A DNA stretch of 51,191 nt from Bacteroides sp. (GTDB lineage: Bacteria > Bacteroidota > Bacteroidia > Bacteroidales > SM23-62). The notes below the pieces were generated by a model. The model saw only the letters and a program-made list of their open reading frames with translations. It had not been told where the DNA came from and made no database searches. Location of the stretch: NCBI GenBank assembly GCA_011053095.1, contig DRHS01000257.1, forward strand, positions 1-51,191, in the 5' to 3' direction. The stretch's first letter is position 1, and the number at the start of each line of letters is the position of its first letter. The translations under genes were made by a program, and so were the position numbers. Shown piece after piece: positions 1-8,809 of this stretch.

Positions 1-24
1 TGGCTCTATTCTAAAAAAGGATAG
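1..24. repeat. IS left terminal inverted repeat
   Basis: It pairs with 1151-1174, with mismatches at only 4 of 24 positions. It lies 5 bp beyond the transposase stop codon. Confidence 0.85.
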
Positions 25-29
25 GTATT

Positions 30-1106
30 TTACATATATCCCACATTAACAATACTTTTGGTGTCCTTTAATGCCGTTTTCCAATTTCTTTTTGTTGGAC
101 ACCGATAAGTTCTTACGGAATATTTTTTTATGAAATTAGCGTACTGTTTTTCAATACTTGTAAAGGTGTTCCATTGCTGCTTGTTGGTTAAACCAATGTC
201 CTTGTCTTTCAACAAGTTCACTTTGTTTTTATGACTTTCAACAAATTGAAACCAATTAGCATAGCTCTGCAAGTATTTTGTTGATACACCTCGTAATTTG
301 TGATTCAACTCCCCTTTAAGCCTTGATGCTAAACCGTTTACGGTTTGCACGTGATGGACATCATCCTTTATATGCTTTGATGATTTGAAACTCACATGAT
401 TTATTTTGTTTTTCTTGGCAAAAGACTTAATACTGGGGTGCTTGTCCGAAACCAAGGTCACATCATCCCCAATTCTATCGCCGATTTTCCTTTCAATATC
501 TTTTGCCTTTAGCCGTCCTATTCGGACAACCGACATATCATTGGTGTTGTTCCTGTCTGATGTAACCAAGAGCTTAACTTGGAAATCATTATCGCCCCTA
601 CGCTTGCTACCTCCCCGTTTTCGTGAATATTTCAAGCCTTGCCTTCCTTTTTGACTGTACAAGAACCAAATATCGTCAACCTCGGTAATGTTTTCAAAAT
701 CACCAATGTTTGACCTTAAGCCGCATAGTATTTTATGACGCCAGTCAAAAGCTGTTTGTACACTTATATCCAATCTGCGGCTCATGGTTTTCAGTGGTAC
801 AATTCCCTCGTTGAGCATAATGGACCTATACTCCTCAAATTGACCCCTTTTCTTGATTCCCTGAAGGGCGGTGCCAGTAGAGTATATGAAATTACGGTTA
901 CAGGCTTTACAAAGGTATCGCTGGTTTCCTTTGTGCTTGCCGTTTTTAACAGTATGATTGCTTTGACAATAGGGGCAATTGCCAATATTATCAACCTTTA
1001 TCTGTTCTTTGTTGCTCTTCAAATCGCCTAATTCATTTAATAATATACTTTTATCTTTTCCATTCAATTCTTTAAACAATTCTATTATCTGTTCTTTTGT
1101 TGACAT
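30..1106 (-). CDS. IS1595-family transposase (ISXO2-like)
   Basis: Transposase of 358 residues that would cut and rejoin the IS ends. An N-terminal zinc ribbon is visible as CPYC (Cys44/Cys47) and CKAC (Cys66/Cys69), followed by a helix-turn-helix-like stretch around residues 100-125. The RNase H-fold catalytic domain follows: Asp144 in EVDDIW, Asp221 in VSDKHPS, and Asn257 with Lys264 in a VNGLASRLKGE segment. The third acidic residue is therefore Asn, giving a DDN(K) pattern that I recall for part of the IS1595 family. The gene has no frameshift or internal stop and sits correctly between the terminal repeats, so the element may still be active. Its composition is more AT-rich than the flanking genes. 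Confidence 0.9.
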   Translation of the reverse strand: MSTKEQIIELFKELNGKDKSILLNELGDLKSNKEQIKVDNIGNCPYCQSNHTVKNGKHKGNQRYLCKACNRNFIYSTGTALQGIKKRGQFEEYRSIMLNEGIVPLKTMSRRLDISVQTAFDWRHKILCGLRSNIGDFENITEVDDIWFLYSQKGRQGLKYSRKRGGSKRRGDNDFQVKLLVTSDRNNTNDMSVVRIGRLKAKDIERKIGDRIGDDVTLVSDKHPSIKSFAKKNKINHVSFKSSKHIKDDVHHVQTVNGLASRLKGELNHKLRGVSTKYLQSYANWFQFVESHKNKVNLLKDKDIGLTNKQQWNTFTSIEKQYANFIKKYSVRTYRCPTKRNWKTALKDTKSIVNVGYM

Positions 1107-1150
1107 TCCAGTGTGTGTCAGTATACTGGCAACAAAGGTACAAATTATAT

Positions 1151-1174
1151 CTATCCAGTCTTAGATTAGAGCCA
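1151..1174. repeat. IS right terminal inverted repeat
   Basis: Inverted copy of bases 1-24, located 44 bp upstream of the transposase start. HipA-coding sequence resumes directly after it. Confidence 0.85.
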
Positions 1175-1841
1175 GGATAATCATTTGTGGATTGCAAAAT
1201 TTCCATCCAGATCTGACGTTGTAGATAAGGGTCTATGGGAGTTCATAGCTTTCAAGCTCTCTGGATTGGCAGGCATAAATATGTCGGAATCAATGGTTCA
1301 GCAAATTGCTGGCAGGCACCATACTTTTATTACCAAAAGATTTGACAGGATCCTTGACAAAAGGCTCCATTATTCCTCGGCCATGACGATGACAGGAAAC
1401 TCAGAGGAAGCCATTAGGGATAATCCCCCAAGTTATCTTGAAATAGCTGAGTTCATTCAATTCTCAGGATCTGATGTTGAAAAGGATCTGCATCAGTTAT
1501 GGAGACGAATCGTGTTTAATATTGCTATTTCAAACACCGATGATCACCTCAGGAATCACGGATTCATTTTGGACAAGGCTGGATGGCATTTGTCTCCGGC
1601 CTTCGATGTGAATCCATCCATTGATAAAGATGGACTGGCTCTGAATATCGATATGGAAAACAATGCACTTGATTTTGAACTTGCAAGAAGTGTTGGGGAA
1701 TTATTCAAGTTAAAAATCTCCGGGATGGATGAAATAATGGCCGAGGTTATGAGTGCGGTAAACAACTGGAAATCCGTCGCCGGCTCGGCAGGAATACTGA
1801 GTTCTGAAATCCAGATTATGGAGCCTGCATTCAGAGTTTAA
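1175..1841 (+). pseudogene. hipA: HipA-like serine/threonine kinase, C-terminal part cut off by the IS
   Basis: This is the C-terminal ~220 residues of a HipA-family kinase, the toxin half of HipAB modules that phosphorylates translation factors such as glutamyl-tRNA synthetase. The frame is open from the IS edge and reads DNHLWIAKFPS, the usual start of the HipA kinase core. Later come the catalytic-loop motif SNTDDHLRNHGF and the metal-binding AFDVNPS motif. The N-terminal domain and P-loop region lie on the other side of the IS, outside the window, so no functional kinase can be made. A TTG at 1185 could start a short product but would lack the ATP-binding lobe. The stop codon overlaps the stop of the convergent permease gene by 4 bp. 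The matching HipB antitoxin, if any, would also be outside the window. Confidence 0.85.
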
Positions 1842-3253
1842 TCCTTTCCAAAGAACTTGTATCCCAGGCTTTCAATTTTTTCCTTCACTTTCTCCAGGTC
1901 CACATTTTCTCCCCGGATCGAGACTTTTTCAGTAGACAGATCTACCTGGGCCGAATCAATTCCGTCCATGGCTGCCACATTGTTTTCAACGGTTGCTTTA
2001 CAGTGATTGCAGGTCATGCCTTTTACAGTTACTTCAATATTATTCATGTCTGTTTCAGTTTGATTTGTCTGCGTTGTATCGCGGGATTTAAAATATCCCG
2101 ATATGTATTTATTATAAAGAGCATAGAGGATGAGTCCACCAAGTAAAACTCCCGATCCGAGATTCAGCCACATGGGAAGAAATCCATGTTCGTGTGGACC
2201 GGCATGAAAATCTGCCAGTGGATTTAAAAACCATTCCCTGGGCAAAAATTCATTGACTATAACTCCGAAAAAATATGCGCCGGCGATAATGGATATCAGG
2301 TAAAGTACCAGTGTGCGTCGACCAAAGACATTCCCAATAACGGTCATGGTAGCTGCGTTTGTAGCGGGACCGGCCATCAGGAATACAATTGCCGCGCCTG
2401 GCGATAATCCCTTGAGCATCAGGATTGCTGCAATGGGGACAGATCCGGTGGCGCAAACGTAGAGTGGTACTGCAGCTGCAAGTACCAGAAGCATTCCCAG
2501 GTATTCATTCCCCAGGTAGGAAGTGAAGAAGGATTCGGGCACCAGGATTTCTATCAGTGCTGCCAGCGCAAGCCCAATTACGAGCCATTTAGCTATGTCT
2601 TCAAGGAATTCCACGAAAGCATAACGTAACATCCCCCGGAGTGAGCGGTCTAAAGCGCCATTTTCGGTCTCAGCCGAATTGCCATTTCCATTGTCATTCG
2701 GGACTCCATTTCCAGCCTTAGCTGAATTGCTGCCATCCGCCAATACCAGGTTGCCAGCTATAACAGGTTTGTTCAGGTTCATAGCAGGCCCGGCGATGAG
2801 GGACTTGTCTGCCATGATTGGTTCTTTCCGCCTGTTCTCGTTCCTGTCAAGTTTATTGGTCATGAATCCGCCTAAAACCCCTGTGAACAGTGCTATGATG
2901 GGTTTAATAATGGCCATTGGCAGTCCGAGCATCGAATAGGTTACCATGAGACTATCTGCGCCGGTCTGGGGGGTGGAGATCAGGAAGGAAACCGATGAAC
3001 CTTTTGATGCGCCACTGTTGTAGAATGAGATCCCGGTGGGGATGACCCCGCAGGAACAGAGCGGTAGCGGAATGCCGATCAGGGCAGCGTTAATGACCGA
3101 GGCCGTATTGGGTTTCCCAAGGTATTTGTAGACCTTCTTTTTCGGGAACCAGACATAGAGTATGCCCGCGAAAAGGAAGCCAAGGAGCAGGTATGGAGCC
3201 ATTTCCATGGTCAGGTCTGCAAAAGCACTCAGGTATTGTAGTATGTGGGTCAT
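1838..3253 (-). CDS. SO_0444-type Cu/Zn efflux permease with C-terminal HMA domain
   Basis: Membrane permease of 471 residues, of the DUF318/ArsP-like type annotated as SO_0444-family Cu/Zn efflux transporter. It has several hydrophobic segments, a PLCSCGV motif near residues 64-70 (Cys66, Cys68), and a second family motif PLYVCATGSVP in the second half. An acidic, Asn/Gly-rich cytoplasmic linker around residues 150-205 joins the two membrane halves. Residues 403-471 form a heavy-metal-associated domain with MTCNHC (Cys415, Cys418), which would deliver or sense Cu(I) or Zn(II). It lies 116 bp downstream of the CDF gene in the same direction, so it may belong to that metal cluster or use its own promoter. 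The metal is inferred from the family and is not proven here. Confidence 0.85.
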   Translation of the reverse strand: MTHILQYLSAFADLTMEMAPYLLLGFLFAGILYVWFPKKKVYKYLGKPNTASVINAALIGIPLPLCSCGVIPTGISFYNSGASKGSSVSFLISTPQTGADSLMVTYSMLGLPMAIIKPIIALFTGVLGGFMTNKLDRNENRRKEPIMADKSLIAGPAMNLNKPVIAGNLVLADGSNSAKAGNGVPNDNGNGNSAETENGALDRSLRGMLRYAFVEFLEDIAKWLVIGLALAALIEILVPESFFTSYLGNEYLGMLLVLAAAVPLYVCATGSVPIAAILMLKGLSPGAAIVFLMAGPATNAATMTVIGNVFGRRTLVLYLISIIAGAYFFGVIVNEFLPREWFLNPLADFHAGPHEHGFLPMWLNLGSGVLLGGLILYALYNKYISGYFKSRDTTQTNQTETDMNNIEVTVKGMTCNHCKATVENNVAAMDGIDSAQVDLSTEKVSIRGENVDLEKVKEKIESLGYKFFGKD

Positions 3254-3299
3254 AATTGAATGGACTGTTAATGCAAATAAAAATAATTTAATACATCTA

Positions 3300-3320
3300 T
3301 ATTCATATAATTAATGAATA
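3300..3320. promoter_or_regulatory. Inverted repeat upstream of the metal permease, possible metalloregulator site
   Basis: A perfect 7-bp inverted repeat, TATTCAT at 3300-3306 and ATGAATA at 3314-3320, separated by 7 bp. It lies about 50-65 bp upstream of the permease start, in the only sizeable gap of the metal cluster. Its form resembles ArsR/SmtB-type or Fur-type operators, but no regulator gene lies next to it. In an AT-rich gap, chance cannot be excluded. Confidence 0.3.
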
Positions 3321-3369
3321 ATCGTACATAATTTTGGGTGTGAATAATCGGGCCATCCCCAATCGTGGT

Positions 3370-4281
3370 TCAGGCTTCGTTGATCAGATGGTTTTCCTCA
3401 CAGCAACCAAATTCCATCTGGAGGGTGGTATGTTCTATATCGAAACGGTCGTGAAGCAGGCGGCTAATCTGCTTGTTTAGAGTGCTGGCCTGGCTTACGG
3501 ACATATCCTGCACCAGGTCCACATGTCCCTCGAAATGCACCTGCCGGTCGTTCAGGCTCCAGAGATGAACATGATGGATGTTTTTGACACCTTCAACTTT
3601 TTCTACTTCGGATTTTACTTTTTCCAGGTCAATGTCTTTCGGGGCAGATTGCATAAGGATATTGAAGCTGTCGCGCAGCAGCAGAAAAGTTTCTTTAAGT
3701 ATGTACAGGCTGATAAGCAATGTGATCAGAGGATCGATCCAGTAGATCCCGAATTTCCATATCAGAAGACCGCCAATGATAACCACGATACTGGAAAGGG
3801 TGTCACCCATAAGGTGAAGGTAGGCTGCCCGGATGTTAATGTTTTTTTTGGAATCTGCCTTTAGCAGGATGACTGCTACAAGGTTTGCTACCAGTCCGAC
3901 AGTAGCAACCGAGAACATGATGGCGCCCTTTATGGGGGCTGGATTCTGGAAACGTTCAATTGCCTCGAATATCAGGAATATGCAAATGGCAACAAGGATG
4001 ATGGCGTTGATAAAAGCGGCAAGAATCTCCACCCGCTTATATCCGAAAGTTTTACGATTGTTTGATTCCCGTTTGCTGACCCTGTGTGCGATATAGGCCA
4101 GCAGTACGGCAAATCCATCTCCGAGGTTATGCAATGCATCGGAAAGAAGGGCGAGGCTGTTTGAGAGGATCCCTCCTACTATTTCAGCCGCAGCAATGGC
4201 GAAATTCAGGACAACAGCGGCCAGGAGATTTTTCTCGCTGATCCCGGCTGAAGAATGATGATGTGCATGATGTTCCGACAT
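3370..4281 (-). CDS. czcD: CDF-family zinc exporter (CzcD/ZitB type)
   Basis: Cation diffusion facilitator of 303 residues that exports Zn(II), and perhaps Cd or Co, from the cytoplasm in exchange for protons. It has a His-rich N-terminus, six hydrophobic helices and a cytoplasmic C-terminal domain (about 205-303). The membrane metal site can be read as His51/Asp55 in SDALHNLGD and His156/Asp160 in YLHLMGD. The HDHD set is typical of zinc-selective CDF proteins, whereas YiiP has DDHD. The start lies 7 bp downstream of the ZIP gene's stop, so the two are very probably co-transcribed. An importer and an exporter in one transcript is odd and suggests compartment or flux balancing, or that one of them handles another metal. 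Confidence 0.92.
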   Translation of the reverse strand: MSEHHAHHHSSAGISEKNLLAAVVLNFAIAAAEIVGGILSNSLALLSDALHNLGDGFAVLLAYIAHRVSKRESNNRKTFGYKRVEILAAFINAIILVAICIFLIFEAIERFQNPAPIKGAIMFSVATVGLVANLVAVILLKADSKKNINIRAAYLHLMGDTLSSIVVIIGGLLIWKFGIYWIDPLITLLISLYILKETFLLLRDSFNILMQSAPKDIDLEKVKSEVEKVEGVKNIHHVHLWSLNDRQVHFEGHVDLVQDMSVSQASTLNKQISRLLHDRFDIEHTTLQMEFGCCEENHLINEA

Positions 4282-4288
4282 TTTTTTA

Positions 4289-5128
4289 TCAAATAAACAA
4301 CAGAAGGCTAACGGCCATTACAGCCATACCTGCGATCAATCCATAAATGGCAAGGTGATGATGCCCATACTCACGTGCAGTTGGCAGCAATTCGTCAACA
4401 GATATAAAAACCATAATCCCGGCAATCCCACCGAAAAGAACTCCAAGTACAGAATCATTCAATATCGAAGCAAGAAACAGATATCCTATCAGTCCCCCAA
4501 TAGGCTCAGCCAGACCCGAGGCAAAAGAAAGGAGAAAGGCTTTTCGTTTATTCCCTGTAGCATAATAAATGGGTACAGAAACCGCAATTCCTTCCGGGAT
4601 GTTGTGTATGGCAATGGCTACAGCTATAGGCACGGCAAGGGTGGGATCTACCATGGCGGCTGCAAAAGTTGCAAGTCCCTCAGGAAAATTATGCATGGCA
4701 ATTGCGAGAGCCATGAAAAGTCCCATTCTCATCAACCCGTTCTTCTGTCCATTTTGCGTGCTCAGTCCAATGTCTTCCACTTTTCGGATTTCATGTGGAT
4801 TTTCAAAGGATGGTACCAGGGAGTCAATGATTGCTATTATGGCAATTCCCCCGAAGAAAGAAAGAGCGGCGTACCAGCTTCCGGTTGAAATCCCATAGCT
4901 TGCCTGTAAAAGTTGATTGGCCTTTCCAAGGATCTCGGTAAAGGATATATAAATCATTACCCCGGCTGAAAATCCGAGAGAGGTGCTCAGAAATTTAGTA
5001 TTGGTTGTTTTGGTAAAAAATGCCATGGCAGATCCGATCCCGGTTGAGAGTCCCGCGAACAGTGTAAGGCCCAGTGCGAATAAAACATTCCCTTCCATTG
5101 AAAATTGTATTGGTTTAAGGATTGTCAA
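4289..5128 (-). CDS. zupT: ZIP-family metal transporter (ZupT-like)
   Basis: ZIP-family transporter of 279 residues, normally an importer of zinc and other divalent metals. About eight hydrophobic segments are visible. The paired metal-site motifs are HNFPEG (His146, Asn147, Glu150) and HNIPEG (His175, Asn176, Glu179), as in ZupT. A variable hydrophilic loop lies around residues 105-130. Met11 (MEGNVLF) is an alternative start. It is the first gene of a tight pair with the CDF exporter. A 101-bp gap separates it from the flavodoxin gene upstream in the same direction. Confidence 0.9.
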   Translation of the reverse strand: MTILKPIQFSMEGNVLFALGLTLFAGLSTGIGSAMAFFTKTTNTKFLSTSLGFSAGVMIYISFTEILGKANQLLQASYGISTGSWYAALSFFGGIAIIAIIDSLVPSFENPHEIRKVEDIGLSTQNGQKNGLMRMGLFMALAIAMHNFPEGLATFAAAMVDPTLAVPIAVAIAIHNIPEGIAVSVPIYYATGNKRKAFLLSFASGLAEPIGGLIGYLFLASILNDSVLGVLFGGIAGIMVFISVDELLPTAREYGHHHLAIYGLIAGMAVMAVSLLLFI

Positions 5129-5229
5129 TAAGGGTACAAAATAAACAGATTCGGCTGGTTAAACCAAACAGAATCAACAAGTAAAGAATCTTCATCCAAC
5201 AAATCCGGATTATAGCCCTGAAAAATCAA

Positions 5230-5760
5230 TCAAATATGAGAAGGTTGACCTTCGGATTTGCCATTTGGTATGATTGTTTTAAGCCAGTCATTTATGCGCA
5301 GATCCGTAAGTTGCTGCTGGTTTTCTTCATCAAGTACCAGTCCCGCGAACATCCCGTCACGCAATGCGCCGGATTCCACAAATTCATATCCCAGGGTAGA
5401 CCAGCTGCCAATTATCTCGCAACCTGTTTCGCTGAGAGAATCATAAAGTGTACCCAGTGCATCCGAAAATGTATCGGGGTATGATTCCTGATCACCAAGT
5501 CCAAAAATGGCAACTTTTTTACCTGTCAGATCCATATCCTCAAGTCCCGCGAGAAAAACAGCCCAGTCATCCTGCATCTCTCCAATTCCCCAGGTTGGAA
5601 TGCCGAGAATCAGCAGATCGAAATAAAGCAAATCCCCAGCTCTGGAGTCGGCGACATCCTTCACAGAAGACTTATCTTTCCCAATCCACTCAAAGATCTT
5701 CATGGCAACGGTTTCGGTATTACCCGAACTGCTGCCGTAAAATATTCCTGTCTCTTTCAA
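5230..5760 (-). CDS. fldA: Flavodoxin (long-chain type)
   Basis: FMN-binding electron carrier of 176 residues, the usual length of long-chain flavodoxins. The FMN phosphate loop GSSSGNTETVA is at residues 9-19. The first aromatic FMN-stacking region is GIPTWGIGEMQDDW around residues 54-67, and the second is near GLGDQESYPDTF. It lies 45 bp downstream of the large FAD/Fe-S oxidase gene in the same direction, so co-transcription is possible. In Bacteroidota, flavodoxin is often an iron-sparing substitute for ferredoxin, but no Fur site was identified here. Confidence 0.93.
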   Translation of the reverse strand: MKETGIFYGSSSGNTETVAMKIFEWIGKDKSSVKDVADSRAGDLLYFDLLILGIPTWGIGEMQDDWAVFLAGLEDMDLTGKKVAIFGLGDQESYPDTFSDALGTLYDSLSETGCEIIGSWSTLGYEFVESGALRDGMFAGLVLDEENQQQLTDLRINDWLKTIIPNGKSEGQPSHI

Positions 5761-5805
5761 CTCTAATAATAAAGGAGTTAAAGATACTTAATTATTTAAA
5801 TTGGA

Positions 5806-8721
5806 CTAATCCGATTTTACTGATCCCCTGAGAACCTCCACCCAGTGTTTTGCTTTTACACCAGTAGCATCCGAGATCTGGTGGCGGCAACTGAATCCAC
5901 AGGCGACAATTTCTGCATCATTATCTTTATGCCGGACTGCAGGAAACAGCCGATCCTCACCCACTTTCATCGAAAGCTCAAAGTGTTCTTTTTCATATCC
6001 AAAGGATCCCGCCATTCCACAGCATCCCGCATCAAGCACCTCAACGTCCATGCCGGGAATTTGATTAAGGACTCTTTCCATAGCCGTGGTTCCATAAAGT
6101 GATTTCTGGTGGCAGTGACCGTGGACTATCAGTTTTTTAAAGTCAGATGTCAATGGAGTATCAATATTCCCGGCTTTGATCTCATTGTCGAGGAAAATAT
6201 CGATCATCATGACATGTTCCTGAATGCTTTTACCGAGATCCTCATCATCGATCAGGTCCGGAAGATCATCGGTCAGTGCTGATGCACAGCCTGGCTCACA
6301 GACGACAATTTTTAGTCCCTCATCAATATATTTTTTAAGGTTCTGAATTGTTTTTGTACCCTCTGATTTTGCCTTTTTAAGGAATCCGTGAGAAATGCTG
6401 GGTCTCTGGCAGCACCCGGCTTTTGCAAGAATGACCTGATAACCGCAGGATTCCAGCAATTCAACTGCAGAGATACCCACATTTGTTTCGTGGTAGTTCA
6501 TATAGGTGTCATCAAACAGAACCACTCTTTTGGTATGTTGTCCGTTGACCCCTGGTTTATTGTCAAACCACCTGTGAAATGGTTTTCTGGCATACGAGGG
6601 AAGCACTCTTCGGCTGTCAATCCCTGCCATCCATTGAAGTGTCTTTCTGAAAAGCATGGTTTTCTGCACCCCGTTTATGATCGGGGCCTTCCAGCCGGAG
6701 AAATTTTTTGCCATGGATGTTGAGCTGGATACAAATTTATCTCTCAGGGTGGTACCGTTTTTTTCCCTGTACTTTTGCAGGAATTCACCTTTAAGTTTGG
6801 CCACATCCACATTGCTGGGGCATTCTGATTTACATCCTTTGCATGAAAGGCAGAGATCCATTATTTCGAATAACTCGCGACTCCCGAATCCTTCCTTTCC
6901 CATCTGCCCGGTCATGGCAAGGCGGAGGGCGTTGGCCCTTCCCCGTGTGGAATGCTCCTCATCGCGGGTTGCACGGTAGGAGGGGCACATGAGTCCCCCA
7001 AGGTTCTGCCTGCAGTCCCCGACACCAGTACACATTTCAACAGCGGCTGCAAAGCTTCCGTCCTCCCGGTATTTGTATTCTGAGGGGACATCAGGGGTCT
7101 CATACTCTGTACCATAGCGCAGGTTTGCATCCATGGGACCCGGATCTACGATGATCCCCGGATTCATTATCCCGTCCGGGTCGAACAGTTCCTTGACCTT
7201 CCTGAAGGCCCCGTATACCTTTGGACCGAAATATTCTTCCAGGAAAGGACTGCGGGTGCGACCGTCACCGTGTTCCCCGCTAAGGGAACCACCGAATCTT
7301 TTGACCAATTCAAACGAGTGCCTGGCAATGGCTTTCATGTTGTCAATGTCAATCTGCTGCTTCAGATTCAACACAGGCCGCACATGTATGAGTCCCACAC
7401 TGGCATGAGCATACATGGCAACGGGTACATCTCTCTCCCGGCAGAACTTAAGTATATTATTGATGTATTCCGGAAGATGTTCAATAGGGATGGCAGCATC
7501 TTCTATAAATGCAAGAGGTTTTCGGTCTCCCTTTATCCCAAGCATAAGGCCCAGACCGTTTTTTCTTACTGCCCATACCTTACCCTGTTGGCCTGGTTCG
7601 GATAGTATAGGCCAGGCATATCCTTTTTTCTTTTCCTGAAGATCGGAGGCGAGTAGTTCTGCTTTCTTTTTGACTTCTTCGTCTGTGTTGCCAAAAAATT
7701 CAACCACCAGTATGCCTTTCGGATCTCCCTCGACCCAGTCTGTGAGGGGTGCTATACTCAGATTTTTTCTAGCCCTGATAATTACATCCTCGTCCATAAT
7801 CTCAACCGCTGAAGGCTTGTGATCCAGAATTGTTGACACTGTGCCTATACATTCAATAAGGTCTGTAAAGTGAACAGCACATAATATTTTACTTTTTGGC
7901 AAAGGCTCAAGGTTCACCTTGGCATCAAGTATCACTCCAAGTGTCCCTTCTGATCCTGTCATCAGGTTTGACAGGTTCCAGTTATCCGTATTGACAAAAG
8001 AATCGAGGTTGTAGCCCTGTACCCGTCGCATTATGTCGGGAAAAGCCTTGGTGATATCATCATGATTGTCATCAATGATTTTTTTAAATCCGCTGATCAG
8101 CTGATATTCACGGCCACTTGTTTTTTCGAGTTTCTCAAGCTGTTCTCCGATCGGAGAAGCCTTGAAATTAAAAACAGATCCGTCTGAGAGAAGAGTCTTT
8201 GTTTCAATTACATGATCACGGGTGATTCCGTAGATTATACTCTTGGTTCCGGATGAATTATTCCCTATCATACCACCAACGGTTGCCCGGCTGCTGGTGG
8301 CAGGATCGGGTGCAAAATGCAATCCGTATTGTTTGAGAAAGGCATTCAGTTCATCAAGAACAATTCCTGGCTGGACCCTGGCCCATTTTTCCCTGACATT
8401 TACTTCCAGTATCTGGTTCATGTATTTGGAAAAATCGAGGATCAGGGAACTCCCGGCTGCCTGTCCCCCTAAACTTGTTCCTCCTCCACGGGGCACAATG
8501 CTGATATTGTATTTTTGGGCAACCTGAATGGCAGACCTGACATCCTGCTCATCGGCGGGAACTACTACAGCAATGGGCATTATCTGGTAGATGCTGGCAT
8601 CTGTAGCGTAAATCCCAAGAGTGTAATCATCGAATGAAACATCTCCCTTTACGCCATTTCTTAATTCGGCTTCAAATTGATTTCTCTCTGCTTTTTCCAT
8701 GACTGTCTCGTGTTCGTTCAA
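5806..8721 (-). CDS. FAD-linked oxidase / Fe-S oxidoreductase fusion (YdiJ / D-2-hydroxyacid dehydrogenase type)
   Basis: Fusion enzyme of 971 residues that would oxidise a D-2-hydroxyacid (D-lactate, glycolate or D-2-hydroxyglutarate) and pass electrons to the respiratory chain. The order is a vanillyl-alcohol-oxidase-type FAD-binding domain (about 40-220, with PRGGGTSLGGQA and GNNSSGTKSI), an FAD-oxidase C-terminal cap with SGEHGDGRTRSPF, a ferredoxin-like part (CTGVGDCRQ, MCPSYRATRDEEHSTRGRAN, CLSCKGCKSECP), and two CCG domains (AGCCQRPS near 795; CCG at 900-902). The domain order and length match YdiJ/Dld-II-like fusions. The substrate cannot be decided from sequence. Confidence 0.9.
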   Translation of the reverse strand: MNEHETVMEKAERNQFEAELRNGVKGDVSFDDYTLGIYATDASIYQIMPIAVVVPADEQDVRSAIQVAQKYNISIVPRGGGTSLGGQAAGSSLILDFSKYMNQILEVNVREKWARVQPGIVLDELNAFLKQYGLHFAPDPATSSRATVGGMIGNNSSGTKSIIYGITRDHVIETKTLLSDGSVFNFKASPIGEQLEKLEKTSGREYQLISGFKKIIDDNHDDITKAFPDIMRRVQGYNLDSFVNTDNWNLSNLMTGSEGTLGVILDAKVNLEPLPKSKILCAVHFTDLIECIGTVSTILDHKPSAVEIMDEDVIIRARKNLSIAPLTDWVEGDPKGILVVEFFGNTDEEVKKKAELLASDLQEKKKGYAWPILSEPGQQGKVWAVRKNGLGLMLGIKGDRKPLAFIEDAAIPIEHLPEYINNILKFCRERDVPVAMYAHASVGLIHVRPVLNLKQQIDIDNMKAIARHSFELVKRFGGSLSGEHGDGRTRSPFLEEYFGPKVYGAFRKVKELFDPDGIMNPGIIVDPGPMDANLRYGTEYETPDVPSEYKYREDGSFAAAVEMCTGVGDCRQNLGGLMCPSYRATRDEEHSTRGRANALRLAMTGQMGKEGFGSRELFEIMDLCLSCKGCKSECPSNVDVAKLKGEFLQKYREKNGTTLRDKFVSSSTSMAKNFSGWKAPIINGVQKTMLFRKTLQWMAGIDSRRVLPSYARKPFHRWFDNKPGVNGQHTKRVVLFDDTYMNYHETNVGISAVELLESCGYQVILAKAGCCQRPSISHGFLKKAKSEGTKTIQNLKKYIDEGLKIVVCEPGCASALTDDLPDLIDDEDLGKSIQEHVMMIDIFLDNEIKAGNIDTPLTSDFKKLIVHGHCHQKSLYGTTAMERVLNQIPGMDVEVLDAGCCGMAGSFGYEKEHFELSMKVGEDRLFPAVRHKDNDAEIVACGFSCRHQISDATGVKAKHWVEVLRGSVKSD

Positions 8722-8809
8722 ACCGGAGGGAAATATACGGAATTTTACAAAACAGAAAGATCAGCAGGGGTACTCCGGAAACTATGAATTAGGGGACGAT
8801 AAAGAGTGA

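Larger units (their letters stand above)
1..1174 (-). mobile_element. IS1595-family insertion sequence (complete)
   Basis: A complete insertion sequence with one transposase gene. The ends are imperfect 24-bp inverted repeats at 1-24 and 1151-1174: both begin TGGCTCTA when read inward, both end GGATAG, and 20 of 24 positions match. The left repeat starts at the first base of the window, so the left flank and the left copy of any target duplication cannot be seen; the 8 bases GGATAATC at 1175-1182 would be the right copy if the duplication is 8 bp as usual for the family. The element interrupts a hipA-like gene. Confidence 0.9.

Noticed and set aside
4355-4888. A 177-residue open frame on the plus strand inside the ZIP gene
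   Set aside because: The ZIP motifs on the minus strand are unambiguous, and the plus frame has the composition of a shadow.
5129-5229. Promoter in the zupT-fldA gap (TTTG followed by TATTTTG on the minus strand)
   Set aside because: The -7 element is one base short of TAnnTTTG and the spacing is not exact, so I do not call it.
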